Assembly (NCBI GenBank): GCA_900319075.1
Contig: ONMZ01000010.1
Location: forward strand, 1 to 64,000
DNA length: 64,000 nucleotides
Origin: an uncultured Eubacteriales bacterium
GTDB lineage: Bacteria > Bacillota > Clostridia > Oscillospirales > Ruminococcaceae
Direction: 5' to 3'
Shown: piece by piece, positions 25,621 to 34,360 of the stretch
Layout: the number at the start of each line of letters is the position of its first letter
How positions within the stretch are numbered: the first letter of the stretch is position 1
Made by a program: the position numbers and the translations under genes
The notes under the pieces: generated by a model
What the model was told of the DNA's origin: nothing
Seen by the model: the letters and a program-made list of their open reading frames with translations, nothing else
Database searches by the model: none

Positions 25621-26571
25621 ATGTTGTCAAACAAGTTTGGCGTAGAAATCGAGTTCACCGGTATAACCAGGAACAGAGCTGCGACGGTTGTCGCAAAGGT
25701 CGTCAATGGCACAACAGAGCACGTAAGTGACGGCTACGATTCTTATGTAATCAAGGCCGCCGATGGACGTAAATGGAAGATCATGAATGACTCTAGCATC
25801 GAATGTATGCATACGGTAAACGGGCATAGAACTTCCGCCTCGTCATTGCACGCTGTTGAGCTTGTGACACCAATACTTACTTATCGCGAAGATATTGATA
25901 CTTTGCAGAATATGGTAAGGCTTCTCAGGAAAGCTGGCGGTTTTACAAATGGCACTTGCGGTATACATATCCATCTTGATGGCGAGCCGCACACTCCGCG
26001 CAGTATCGTAAACTTTATCAATTTAGTTGCAAGTCGTAACGATTTATTCTATAAGGCTCTGCAAATAAAGCCTGCTAGAGCGAGATACTGCAAGAAAATG
26101 GACGAGTATCTGGTTGAACAGATCAATCAAAAGAAGCCTAAGACTATGACTGAAATTGAGGATATTTGGTATTCCGGATATTCCGAGAGCAGATGGCATC
26201 ACTATCACGATAGCAGATACCATTTCCTCAATCTTCATAGCTTCTTCAATGGTAACCACACCGTTGAACTCAGGGGCTTTAACAGCGATCTTCATGCCGG
26301 AAAGGTCCGCGCATACATAGTATTCGCTCTTGCTCTCGACCATCAGGCTCTCTCACAAAAGAGTGCCAGGTACAAGAAGGTGCAGGAGGAAAACGAAAAG
26401 TTTGCCATGCGAGTATATCTCAACAGGATTGGCTTCATAGGCGAAGAATTCAAAAGCTGCCGTGCTCATCTCTATGAGCATCTCAGCGGTAATGCCGCAT
26501 GGCGTTATGGCTCAAAGGAAAACTGTAGAAGTCACAGACCACCAAAGAACGAAAGCAGCGAGGAGGAGTAA
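25621..26571 (+). CDS. Putative amidoligase (COOH-NH2 ligase)
   Basis: This 316-residue protein belongs to the glutamine-synthetase-like amidoligase family: an N-terminal FGVEIEFTGI metal-site strand, HAVELVTPIL, CGIHIHLDG and NHTVELRGFN. Family members are predicted to form amide or peptide bonds using ATP, often next to a gamma-glutamylcyclotransferase, as here (27636-28082). That pairing suggests that a glutamyl-type tag is attached and removed, but the target is unknown. The start at 25621 is chosen because ggaggcgag lies at the right distance; an ATG 15 bases upstream would consume it. Confidence 0.8.
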   Translation: MLSNKFGVEIEFTGITRNRAATVVAKVVNGTTEHVSDGYDSYVIKAADGRKWKIMNDSSIECMHTVNGHRTSASSLHAVELVTPILTYREDIDTLQNMVRLLRKAGGFTNGTCGIHIHLDGEPHTPRSIVNFINLVASRNDLFYKALQIKPARARYCKKMDEYLVEQINQKKPKTMTEIEDIWYSGYSESRWHHYHDSRYHFLNLHSFFNGNHTVELRGFNSDLHAGKVRAYIVFALALDHQALSQKSARYKKVQEENEKFAMRVYLNRIGFIGEEFKSCRAHLYEHLSGNAAWRYGSKENCRSHRPPKNESSEEE

Positions 26572-26573
26572 AT

Positions 26574-27098
26574 ATGCCTAATCATGTAACAAATATTCTG
26601 ACTTTTGTCGGAGACGAAGACGAAATAACGGCTATGCATGAAGCCGTCAAGAACAAGAAATATGGCTTAGGGACTATAGACTTTAATAAGATTATTCCTA
26701 TGCCCCGCAATATTTATCGCGGCAATCTTGGAGTTAAGGAGCGCCGCAAATTCGGCAAAAACAATTGGTACGACTGGAGCGTCGACAACTGGGGGACTAA
26801 ATGGAACGCCTATGGATATGACGGAACCGAATACGGCTCATATACGCCGGGCACCATAAGTTTTCTTACGGCTTGGGCAGCTCCGCATCCAGTTATCCGT
26901 AAATTATCCGCTCTGTATCCCGAACTCGAGATAACTCACGAGTGGGCAAATGAAGACTATGGTTCAGATTGCGGAAGAATAGTATATCGCGGTGGCGAAC
27001 AGTACGAAGAATATTATCCTGAATACGCCGAAGATATATTGGATTTCGTTAGTTATGTTTTCGGCATCGAAAAGGAGGAATTACAAAATGAAAATTAA
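26574..27098 (+). CDS. DUF1281/Api92-like protein
   Basis: This 174-residue protein starts MPNHVTNILTFVGDEDEI, typical of the Api92-like ferredoxin-fold family of phages and plasmids. Aromatic blocks NWYDWSVDNWGTKWNAYG and FLTAWAAPHPVIRKLSALYP are also typical. Function unknown; possibly anti-restriction or host takeover. It follows the amidoligase by 2 bases with gaggaggag. Confidence 0.75.
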   Translation: MPNHVTNILTFVGDEDEITAMHEAVKNKKYGLGTIDFNKIIPMPRNIYRGNLGVKERRKFGKNNWYDWSVDNWGTKWNAYGYDGTEYGSYTPGTISFLTAWAAPHPVIRKLSALYPELEITHEWANEDYGSDCGRIVYRGGEQYEEYYPEYAEDILDFVSYVFGIEKEELQNEN

Positions 27099-27621
27099 GG
27101 AAGTTACGACTGCCGATATTGCTAATATGCGTAGCTCGGAAGGCTTAGTTCTTCAGGGATGCGGCGGCGATCTTCGTGAATGGGTTGATGGAATTAATAA
27201 GCTTCTTCTTGATGCGGATATTATCAAATCAGGCCAGAAGCTCGATAATGTCGTTTCTTTCAAGTATAACGACTTAACTTGTCTGGTGTTTCCGTTCGAT
27301 GGAATCGAGCTTGATATGTCCAAGATGGCTATCTGGAGGCTCGCTACAAGAGAGACGTTTGGCAGTATGTGGTTATCCGATTTCATAGATAACTACTTGG
27401 GTAAAATAACAGAAAAACCAGATTGCCCTTTGATTGGAGCCGATGGCAATATCTTTAATCTCATAGGTATAGCATCCAAAACCCTCAAGAAACATGGCCA
27501 GAATAGCCAAGCTACGGCCATGCGAAAACGCGTGCTTTCTTCCAATAGCTACGACGAAGCACTCTGCATTATCGGCGAATACGTGAATTTCGTATCCATC
27601 GATGACGTGGATGACGAATAA
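27088..27621 (+). CDS. Conserved mobile-element protein
   Basis: This 177-residue protein has an N-terminal LVLQGCGGDLREWVDGINKLL block and a C-terminal CPLIGADGNIFNLIGIA…EALCIIGEYVN block, which I recognise from clostridial integrative elements, though not with a known function. aaaggagg precedes the start, which lies 11 bases inside the upstream gene. Confidence 0.65.
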   Translation: MKIKEVTTADIANMRSSEGLVLQGCGGDLREWVDGINKLLLDADIIKSGQKLDNVVSFKYNDLTCLVFPFDGIELDMSKMAIWRLATRETFGSMWLSDFIDNYLGKITEKPDCPLIGADGNIFNLIGIASKTLKKHGQNSQATAMRKRVLSSNSYDEALCIIGEYVNFVSIDDVDDE

Positions 27622-27635
27622 ACGGAGGTGTTGAT

Positions 27636-28082
27636 ATGAAAAACGAGAAGCTTTATGTGGCCTACGGTTCGAACATGAACATAACTCAGATGCGACATCG
27701 CTGCAGGACAGCAGTTGCTGTTGCGGTTGGCGAGGTAAAGGATTATCGTCTGCGCTTTTATGGCAGATATGGCTCCGCCGTCGCAACGATAGAAAAAGCT
27801 AAAGGAAGCAGCGTTCCGGTTCTTGTATGGAAAATACGTCCCAGAGATGAGAAATCCCTGGATATCTATGAGGGCTACCCACATCTTTATCGCAAAGAAA
27901 CCATCGATATAAATATAAACGGCGAACAGTATAGCGGCATGGTTTATATCATGAACGAGAATTCTGCATTTTCATACAGTCATCCTTCGCCATTCTATGT
28001 GCGTATTATCGAGGAAGGCTATAAGGACTGTGGATTGGAACCACAGATACTATACGATGCAATTTCTAAGAACTGTAAGTAA
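27636..28082 (+). CDS. Gamma-glutamylcyclotransferase-like protein (AIG2/GGCT)
   Basis: This 148-residue protein starts with the substrate-loop motif YVAYGSNMN (8-16). It has a late catalytic-Glu region IYEGYPHLYRKE and the short beta-barrel layout of GGCT/AIG2 proteins. Family enzymes cyclise and release gamma-glutamyl groups from amines. It is co-transcribed with the amidoligase and may reverse or edit its product. The start has ggaggtg. Confidence 0.8.
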   Translation: MKNEKLYVAYGSNMNITQMRHRCRTAVAVAVGEVKDYRLRFYGRYGSAVATIEKAKGSSVPVLVWKIRPRDEKSLDIYEGYPHLYRKETIDININGEQYSGMVYIMNENSAFSYSHPSPFYVRIIEEGYKDCGLEPQILYDAISKNCK

Positions 28083-28152
28083 TTTCAAGAAAAGTCTTGC
28101 TTTCCTCTCTGAAGAGAGTGATAGATGTAATGACCAAAGGAGGTGAAATAGC

Positions 28153-28380
28153 ATGAGAGAAATTAGCGAACGCGAACTTAAGCGCCTCAAAGAGACTTAC
28201 CCTACAGGAACGAGAGTCGAGCTCGTACATATGGACGATCCATATACCAAGCTTACTCCCGGCCTTAAAGGAACAGTAAAAGTTATCGATGATATGGGTA
28301 CAATATTTGTTGCCTGGGATAACGGCTCTGGCCTTGGTGTGGCTTATGGCGTAGACAGTATTCGCAAGATAAACGAATAA
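28153..28380 (+). CDS. DUF4314-family protein
   Basis: This 75-residue protein contains GTRVELVHMDDPYTKLTPGLKGTV…IFVAWDNGSGLGVAYGVDSI, the DUF4314 SH3-like signature common in conjugative elements. aaaggaggtg precedes it. Function unknown. Confidence 0.8.
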   Translation: MREISERELKRLKETYPTGTRVELVHMDDPYTKLTPGLKGTVKVIDDMGTIFVAWDNGSGLGVAYGVDSIRKINE

Positions 28381-28390
28381 GTACATTAGT

Positions 28391-28412
28391 GGCGGTCTCT
28401 TCGGGGACCGCC
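28391..28412 (+). other. Hairpin before the recombinase genes
   Basis: ggcggtc and gaccgcc pair around tcttcgg, without a T-run. It lies between DUF4314 and the first recombinase and may modulate recombinase expression. Confidence 0.4.
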
Positions 28413-28432
28413 ATACTACAAGGAGGGACAAT

Positions 28433-29755
28433 ATGGCTACAGTAAAAAGAATTGAAGCGAAATTCACGCCAACGGTCGTCTCTAAGCGCGTTGCGGCCTA
28501 TGCACGAGTTTCTTCAGATAAAGACGCCATGCTGCAGTCTTTATCCGCACAGGTCAGCTACTACAATAACTACATCACCAACCATCCTGGTTGGGAGCTT
28601 ATTGAAATCTATTCCGACGAAGGTATATCAGGAACAAAAGAAGATAGACCAGGATTCCAAAAGATGTTGGAAGATTGCAGGAACAATAGGATTGATCTTA
28701 TTATCGCAAAATCGATAACGAGGTTTGCTAGAAATACGGTCATCCTACTGCAAACCATAAGAGAGCTGAAAACACTAGGCATTGATGTATATTTCGAGAA
28801 AGAGAATATACATACATTAAGTTCCGAAGGCGAGTTCATGATAACGCTGTTGGCATCTTATGCGCAAGAGGAAGCAAGGTCGGCTAGCGAAAACCAGCTT
28901 TGGCGAATACATAAGCTATTCGAAAACGGAATGCCTAGCACTTGTTTGTATTATGGCTACAGATACGATAAAGGCATATTCATAATAGAGCCGGACGAGG
29001 CAGAAGTAGTAAGAGAAATCTTTGACTTATATCTGTCCGGTTATGGCATTATGAGAATCGCTAAACTACTTAACGACCGAAATACTCCTACTAGACTCGG
29101 CGGTAAATGGAAAGGCCATAGAATCTACAAAATGCTCAAAGACGAAGTGTATATCGGCAATCTGCTTCTTCAGAAAACATATACCAAAGACTATATCTCG
29201 AAACAGCGAATGGAAAACCACGGAGAGAAGCCGATGTACGAAGTTATAGGCAGTCATGAGGCGATTGTTGACGAGAACACATTTTATCAGGCGCAAGAAG
29301 AGATGATGCGCAGAAAAGCAGTAAACGATAGTCGCCAGAAAGCAGATACACCTGCATACAAATCGCAATTCACTTCTCTGCTTATATGCGGAATTTGCGG
29401 CAAAACTTATAGGCGAAAGAAGAACTGTGGAAGATATGTTTGGACTTGCAGCACTTATCATGACTTCGGTCAAAAGTATTGCAATTCTAAACGAATACGA
29501 GACGATATCCTTACCGAATCGGTAACCAAGGTTCTCGGAATTGAGCGAATTGATGACATAGACATCCGTTCAGTATTAAAAGAAATCATAATCTGCGAGA
29601 ACAATATTTTAGAGTTCCACTTTAATAACGGCGAGGTAAAAACGCTCGAATGGAAGCAAAAATCCAGGAGTGAATCCTGGACTAAAGAAATGCGAGAAGC
29701 GGCAGGAAGAAAGACCGCTGAAAGATACAGGAGGAATAAAAATGGCAGTAATTAG
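28433..29755 (+). CDS. Large serine recombinase 1
   Basis: This 440-residue protein has a serine resolvase/invertase N-terminal domain: AAYARVSSD (catalytic Ser in the RVS block), IYSDEGISGTKEDRPGF and LIIAKSITRFARNT. It is followed by the recombinase domain and a zinc ribbon (LLICGICGKTYRRKKNCGRYVWTC). It is shorter than its neighbour and lacks the C-terminal coiled coil. Tandem large serine recombinases of this kind excise and insert clostridial elements; the pair recalls ccrA/ccrB of SCC elements. The start has aggaggg. Confidence 0.9.
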   Translation: MATVKRIEAKFTPTVVSKRVAAYARVSSDKDAMLQSLSAQVSYYNNYITNHPGWELIEIYSDEGISGTKEDRPGFQKMLEDCRNNRIDLIIAKSITRFARNTVILLQTIRELKTLGIDVYFEKENIHTLSSEGEFMITLLASYAQEEARSASENQLWRIHKLFENGMPSTCLYYGYRYDKGIFIIEPDEAEVVREIFDLYLSGYGIMRIAKLLNDRNTPTRLGGKWKGHRIYKMLKDEVYIGNLLLQKTYTKDYISKQRMENHGEKPMYEVIGSHEAIVDENTFYQAQEEMMRRKAVNDSRQKADTPAYKSQFTSLLICGICGKTYRRKKNCGRYVWTCSTYHDFGQKYCNSKRIRDDILTESVTKVLGIERIDDIDIRSVLKEIIICENNILEFHFNNGEVKTLEWKQKSRSESWTKEMREAAGRKTAERYRRNKNGSN

Positions 29756-31316
29756 AAAAATTGAAGCCAAAATTCCCGAAGCGGCTTTTACTAACGATGG
29801 CACAACTCGAAAGAAAAGAGTCGCCGCCTATGCTCGCGTATCTACCGAGCAGGACGAGCAGCAGTCAAGCTATGAAACGCAAGTAAATTTCTATACCAAT
29901 TATATCCAAAGCAACCCGGACTGGGAGTTTGCAGGAATCTATTCCGATGAGGGTATTTCAGGAACAAATATCAAACACCGCGATGGCTTTAACCGCATGA
30001 TCAAAGATGCTCTGTCCGGAAAGATTGACTTAATCCTTACTAAGTCAATTTCCCGTTTTGCTAGAAATACCGTAGATTCACTCGTTACTATCAGAAAGCT
30101 AAAGGAGAAAGGCATAGAGGTTTATTTTGAAAAGGAAAACATCTACACTTTAGACTCCAAAGGCGAGCTAATGCTTACGATTATGTCGTCTATTGCTCAG
30201 GAAGAAAGCCGCTCTATCAGTGAGAATGTTACCTGGGGCAAGCGTAAAAGCATGGCTGACGGAAAAGTATATGTAGCAAGGAAAGGTTTCCTGGGATACA
30301 AGCTCGACGAGAATGGAAATACCGTAATTGATGAAGCTGAAGCGAAAATAGTCCGCGAAATATATGATCTTTTTCTCAAAGGGAATACTATTCGCAATAT
30401 TTGTTCCATATTGGATTCCAAAGGAATTCCGACGCCGCGAAAAAGTAAGCATTGGCCAGTAAGTACGGTAAAGAGCATTCTTAGTAATGAAAAGTATAAG
30501 GGTGATGCTCTTCTGCAGAAATCTTATGCGATAGATTTTCTTAATAAGAAAAGAAAAAAGAATACCGGCGAACTTCCACAGTACTATGTCGAGGGATCAC
30601 ATCCGCCGATTATTAGCCCAGAACTCTTCAATTTAGCACAAACCGAACTTCGAATCAGAGAACACAATAAAGCAAGAAGCACTAGTATCTTTTCATCGAA
30701 GATCATCTGCGGAGATTGTGGTTGCTGCTACGGCAGAAAAGTAAAGAATTCTACCGGCAAGAATAAGGCTCACTATTGGTACTGTAACAAGAAATACTCC
30801 GGAAGCCAGACTTGCGAAACACCTAGCATTACAGAAGAAGCAATTAAAGATGCTTTTGTCCGAGGATTCAATTCGCTGATTGCAAATAAGAAGTATTACT
30901 TCTCTAAAATAACCTCTAGGCTCGAAAGCCTGGACAATACGCAAAATATCCAAGCGGAACTCGAAGATATAACCAAACAATACAACGAGTTAACGCAGCA
31001 GTTGCGCCAGCTTATTGAGCAAAACTCCGTTATATCTCAGAACCAAGAGGAGTATAGGGCCAATTTTGAAAGCCTTAACTCTAGGAGACTTCAGCTAGAA
31101 GACGAGATTGGCATTCTCGAAAAACAGCTTCAAAGTATACGCTCCCAAAAGGAGCAGATAGCGTTATTCCTAAAGACGCTCGAAAAAGAAGATAGGATAA
31201 TTCAGAGCTTTGACGAGGAGTTATGGAATATTCTCGTAAAGAATATGACCATAATGCCGAATCAGACAGTAGTTCTACTTTTTAAAGATGGAACGAAGAT
31301 GACTGTTGAATTATAG
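29742..31316 (+). CDS. Large serine recombinase 2
   Basis: This 524-residue protein repeats the architecture: AAYARVSTEQDEQ catalytic block, IYSDEGISGTN, KSISRFARNTV, recombinase domain, zinc ribbon (ICGDCGCCYGRKV…YWYCNKK), then a long coiled coil (about 410-490) used in synapsis of attP and attB. It starts 14 bases inside recombinase 1 with aggaggaat. The first 170 residues of the two proteins are similar, so they arose by duplication or are a functional pair. Confidence 0.92.
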   Translation: MAVIRKIEAKIPEAAFTNDGTTRKKRVAAYARVSTEQDEQQSSYETQVNFYTNYIQSNPDWEFAGIYSDEGISGTNIKHRDGFNRMIKDALSGKIDLILTKSISRFARNTVDSLVTIRKLKEKGIEVYFEKENIYTLDSKGELMLTIMSSIAQEESRSISENVTWGKRKSMADGKVYVARKGFLGYKLDENGNTVIDEAEAKIVREIYDLFLKGNTIRNICSILDSKGIPTPRKSKHWPVSTVKSILSNEKYKGDALLQKSYAIDFLNKKRKKNTGELPQYYVEGSHPPIISPELFNLAQTELRIREHNKARSTSIFSSKIICGDCGCCYGRKVKNSTGKNKAHYWYCNKKYSGSQTCETPSITEEAIKDAFVRGFNSLIANKKYYFSKITSRLESLDNTQNIQAELEDITKQYNELTQQLRQLIEQNSVISQNQEEYRANFESLNSRRLQLEDEIGILEKQLQSIRSQKEQIALFLKTLEKEDRIIQSFDEELWNILVKNMTIMPNQTVVLLFKDGTKMTVEL

Positions 31317-31328
31317 TTCTTTTATCGC

Positions 31329-31359
31329 AAAAGCTCCGCTTATTATATGCGGAGCTTTT
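31329..31359 (+). terminator. Terminator of the recombinase operon
   Basis: aaaagctccgc and gcggagctttt form an 11-bp stem with a 9-base loop, right after the recombinase 2 stop. Confidence 0.8.
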
Positions 31360-31365
31360 CAATGC

Positions 31366-31449
31366 CTAATCTTTATAGCTTTTCAGCTTTCTCATTAGTT
31401 TAATTCTTCCCCAAATAGCGTCGATCCAGTAGAAAATATCTTTATCCAT
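31366..31449 (-). CDS. Possible 27-residue peptide
   Basis: On the minus strand gaggag lies six bases before ATG at 31449. The peptide begins MDKDIFYWIDAIWGRIK and ends in a basic tail. It has an amphipathic, partly hydrophobic middle, which would fit a small toxin or leader peptide. It is too short for family assignment. Confidence 0.35.
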   Translation of the reverse strand: MDKDIFYWIDAIWGRIKLMRKLKSYKD

Positions 31450-31561
31450 TTTTTCTCCTCGTTAATTATTGAATTAGAATAAATAATTGAATTCTAAAAA
31501 GAAAGCATAAGTATCAAATACTTGCATTTATATAATAATATGTTCTTGGATCAGGAGTGCG

Positions 31562-32461
31562 CTACGCGCCGTTAGGCTCTCTATATTCAACTATACGCTC
31601 TTTGAGATATATTACATGTTGGCCAGATTTGTATTTCTTTTCTATATACAGATATTTATCATCATGCATCCAGACGGTTTCACGCCTCCACCTTTTTTCA
31701 CTATAAGAACGGTTCGATTTATATCTGAACTCTATCTCTTTTCCGATATGGCTTCGTATGAAGCTATCAAGATCCACTTTGTTATTTATATTTATCGTAG
31801 CGCCATCTGGGTTAGAGCAATAAATATAATCGCCAGTCTCAATACGCTTAATTCTTCCTTCAGATAATAATTCGCTAAATTTGGTTTTTATAGAGCTCTT
31901 ATTTGTAGAAACCCTATTACCATATTTCTTTCTAAGTGCTTCTCTTACAGTCTTGTGATTAAATGGGCCTTTCATGGCTTTAATAACTTTCGGAATCGCT
32001 TCTCTTAGCGGAATCTGATAGGGGCACCCCGGGCTGCGCTTTGTCTTTTTTGTTGCATTGCAAGAAAAATTACTATTTGGGTTATAGAAGTACTTCCCAG
32101 ATTCAGCTCTCTCAATTTTTCCTTCATAGGCCATCATGAGAGTTATCTGTTTAATTGAACCGATATTACTAGACACCCTATCGCCGTATTCTTTAATTAA
32201 TCCTCTTCTTATTTCTTCGCAATCAAGAATAGTATTAGGGTGCTCTTTAAGAGTATGAAGGATCGCATCTTTCATACTTACTTTATCGCCATCTTTACAT
32301 ACCGTACTTTCTTGAGACTGCAAACTATCAGATACTAGCTTGGAATTGATTAGGAGCATCAAATCCTGGACGGTAGCAATATTGCACTTCTTTAATGCTT
32401 CGCATGCTTCAGTAGATAGACCTAAAACTTCTATTTCTTTTCCAAGCTTATCGCTCATCAT
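31562..32461 (-). CDS. Multi-domain DNA-binding regulator
   Basis: This 299-residue protein combines several DNA-binding-type parts. Residues 8-38 (EVLGLSTEACEALKKCNIATVQDLM) look like the helix-hairpin of the RNA polymerase alpha C-terminal domain. Residues 65-128 and 150-217 are two similar winged-helix repeats, each with …YGDRVSSN or YGNRVSTN and a closing GKYFY or GDYIY. The last 70 residues are a beta-rich tail (GKEIEFRYKSNRS…). It is the outermost gene at the recombinase end, so it may control excision or bind the phased repeats nearby (inference). Confidence 0.6.
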   Translation of the reverse strand: MMSDKLGKEIEVLGLSTEACEALKKCNIATVQDLMLLINSKLVSDSLQSQESTVCKDGDKVSMKDAILHTLKEHPNTILDCEEIRRGLIKEYGDRVSSNIGSIKQITLMMAYEGKIERAESGKYFYNPNSNFSCNATKKTKRSPGCPYQIPLREAIPKVIKAMKGPFNHKTVREALRKKYGNRVSTNKSSIKTKFSELLSEGRIKRIETGDYIYCSNPDGATININNKVDLDSFIRSHIGKEIEFRYKSNRSYSEKRWRRETVWMHDDKYLYIEKKYKSGQHVIYLKERIVEYREPNGA

Positions 32462-32504
32462 TGCTCTCGATTATTGTAATTATTTCACGATTGAATTTTC
32501 CTAT

Positions 32505-32533
32505 ATTATCTCCTTAAAGAGCGTTATGGTCAA
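32505..32533 (-). promoter_or_regulatory. Promoter of the element-end regulator
   Basis: On the minus strand TTGACC and GATAAT are separated by 17 bases, 40-70 bases before the regulator start. It lies between the gene and the phased repeats. Confidence 0.6.
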
Positions 32534-32560
32534 TTAGTAGCATTATGTAAGTATGTTTTT

Positions 32561-32619
32561 GAGTAAACTGAGTAATAATGAGTATATTGAGTTAAAATGA
32601 GTAAAACGAGTAGAGTGAG
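32561..32619. repeat. Phased GAG array, right end
   Basis: Seven GAG cores (mostly tgagta) begin at 32561, 32570, 32580, 32589, 32599, 32608 and 32617, every 9-10 bases. Reversed, they match the CTC array at the left end (2909-2956). Confidence 0.7.
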
Positions 32620-32620
32620 A

Positions 32621-32643
32621 AGCATATCTCCATTCTGACGTCT
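32621..32643. repeat. Right terminal inverted sequence of the element
   Basis: The reverse complement reads agacgtca…atggagatat…gct and matches 2741-2764 with one mismatch and one missing base. The element boundary lies at or just right of this. Confidence 0.65.
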
Positions 32644-32654
32644 CATTACAGCGT

Positions 32655-32690
32655 AAATACGCCGTTTGAGACAACTCAGACGGCGTATTT
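32655..32690. terminator. Host terminator at the right junction
   Basis: aaatacgccgt and acggcgtattt form an 11-bp stem, with T-runs on the plus strand. It ends the leftward ABC operon. It may also have been the original terminator of the tRNA-Met before element insertion. Confidence 0.75.
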
Positions 32691-32716
32691 TTCAATATGA
32701 AAGGGATAGTAACTTC

Positions 32717-33460
32717 TTACTTTTCAAGTCTGTCTACGCCTTTAAGGTATACCTTTGTGCTGATATAATAAGAAATGGCATACAGCGGCACAGCCCCTAA
32801 AAGCAGCTTTCCGATAAATCCCCCTGTGACAAGGTTTTTAATGTCCAGCCCTGACAGCCATTTCAAAAAGTTCTCCATAAAATCGTCCCTGCTGCCAAGC
32901 CAAGAAATATCGGCAAACATAAAATATATAAGTGCGATAAGTATTACCACCACAAAAAGCAAGCCCTTGACAAGGGAGCCTATCTTTGAACCGAAGGCAT
33001 AGAAAAAGGGAAGCTCTATCCCACGCATTAGCAGGCAGATCAGTGCAAACACCGTCATCATTCCCCCTGCGCTGGGGATGTCGATGCTTGAAAAAGTCCT
33101 TATAAGATAATTTGCCCCCCAGGTCGCCCCAAGGGCAATAGCGATTGAACAAAACACTATGATATAGCTGCTGCCCACCTGAAATCTTATACCGTTTGGT
33201 ACTGCGGCGTTGTAGTATCCCCACTTTTTGCGCTCATCGGTCTGTACAAAGACAGAAGCCATCATTCCTACAATAAAGAAAACCGTTCCGTTTATCAGAA
33301 AGTAGATACCGTAGAATACTATTCCCTCGGTGACAGCCCCCACTTCTTCATCACCGTATGCCGCCATTATCGGAAAGAAACTGAAAAAAGCAATAAGACC
33401 GAGCATGATGCAAAGTATATTCCTGTTTATTCTGATATCCTTGTACAAATAACCCAGCAT
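32717..33460 (-). CDS. ABC-2 type permease, second subunit
   Basis: This 247-residue protein has six hydrophobic segments (for example ILCIMLGLIAFFSFFPIMAA, GIYFLINGTVFFIVGMMA, LLFVVVILIALIYFMF), as in ABC-2 exporters controlled by YtrA-type GntR regulators. Its start shares one base with the stop of the upstream permease gene. It is the last gene of a four-gene operon (GntR, ATPase, two permeases). Confidence 0.75.
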   Translation of the reverse strand: MLGYLYKDIRINRNILCIMLGLIAFFSFFPIMAAYGDEEVGAVTEGIVFYGIYFLINGTVFFIVGMMASVFVQTDERKKWGYYNAAVPNGIRFQVGSSYIIVFCSIAIALGATWGANYLIRTFSSIDIPSAGGMMTVFALICLLMRGIELPFFYAFGSKIGSLVKGLLFVVVILIALIYFMFADISWLGSRDDFMENFLKWLSGLDIKNLVTGGFIGKLLLGAVPLYAISYYISTKVYLKGVDRLEK

Positions 33461-34359
33461 CAGTCATCATCTCCTTCCGAGGCGGCTTTTTGCCTGCCAA
33501 GCGAGCCGAACAGGCTATGCTTTGTTTTTCCTTTTTCCTTTGAAGGCTTCACCGCATCAGCAGGCCTTGCAAGTGCCTTTACGCTTGCAAAGAACAACAC
33601 CGCAATTACCGCCGCAATTATCACAGTGATGAGCCACCAATAGTCCTGAATGAACCTTGCCAGCGATTGAAAATCCTCTATGACATACTGCGCCTGGAAA
33701 GAATCCGACGAATAAGTAGCAGCAGGCAGACCTTGCAGCGCCGCAAGCTGTTCAGCCTCTTGCTTACCTCTTGTTTCATAATAGGATATCCTGCTTATAA
33801 AAGTAAATTCAAAAGCAAGATACACGATCACGAAAAAAGCACTGTAAAACAACGTTGCTTTCCTTTTATCTCTGAATCTGTAAAATGCAAACATTATCAA
33901 AGCATTGGCTAAAAAGAAAAGCAGCGAGGCAATAAGAAAGATCCATATAAAATATGCGTGGAACTTCATATTAAAGACCATGCACATTATAGCTGTCATA
34001 AGTGTATGGAACACAAACAGCACCAGCAGCACCACAGCATTTGTGATGTACCCGGCACCCACCAGCTGCCTTTCGGTAAAGGGCAGCGTCCGCTGATAAA
34101 TGCTCCAGCGGCTTTTAAGGTCAGCCGAAACGTTGTTCACAAGAAAGCCGGTAAATACCACCAAAAGCCCGAAAACAAAGAAATAAAAGGTTATATTCAA
34201 GGTGTTTTCCACCGCTTCCTTATCAAGAAGCCGTATGTTGCCAAACTCGGCGGACATCTTTACCAAAACGCACAAAAGCATCAGGAAAAAATATGTAGCA
34301 ATGCTTATGTATATTTTCTTTCGTGAAATGTAAAGCTCTTTGAAAATGATACCTCTCAT
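33460..34359 (-). CDS. ABC-2 type permease, first subunit
   Basis: This 299-residue protein starts MRGIIFKELYISRKKIYISI, the usual N-terminus of ABC-2 permeases. It has several membrane spans and a larger extracytoplasmic loop before the last span (about 190-250). The start at 34359 lies one base after the ATPase stop; an in-frame ATG upstream would overlap it. Substrate unknown; related systems export antibiotics, lantibiotics or other cell-envelope stressors. Confidence 0.75.
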   Translation of the reverse strand: MRGIIFKELYISRKKIYISIATYFFLMLLCVLVKMSAEFGNIRLLDKEAVENTLNITFYFFVFGLLVVFTGFLVNNVSADLKSRWSIYQRTLPFTERQLVGAGYITNAVVLLVLFVFHTLMTAIMCMVFNMKFHAYFIWIFLIASLLFFLANALIMFAFYRFRDKRKATLFYSAFFVIVYLAFEFTFISRISYYETRGKQEAEQLAALQGLPAATYSSDSFQAQYVIEDFQSLARFIQDYWWLITVIIAAVIAVLFFASVKALARPADAVKPSKEKGKTKHSLFGSLGRQKAASEGDDD

Positions 34360-34360
34360 G

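Larger units (their letters stand above)
2736..32646. mobile_element. Integrative and mobilizable element with defence island
   Basis: The ends are inverted: 2741-2764 matches the reverse complement of 32621-32643 with one mismatch and one inserted base. Arrays of short CTC/GAG units, also in inverted orientation, lie inside both ends. At the right end sit two overlapping large serine recombinases and a regulator. The middle carries a TraD/VirD4-like ATPase and a replication-relaxation protein, and no other transfer genes, so it is probably mobilizable and not self-transmissible. The left half is defence cargo. There is no tRNA copy at the right end, as expected for serine recombinases with a very short core. 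Exact ends are uncertain by several bases. Confidence 0.75.
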
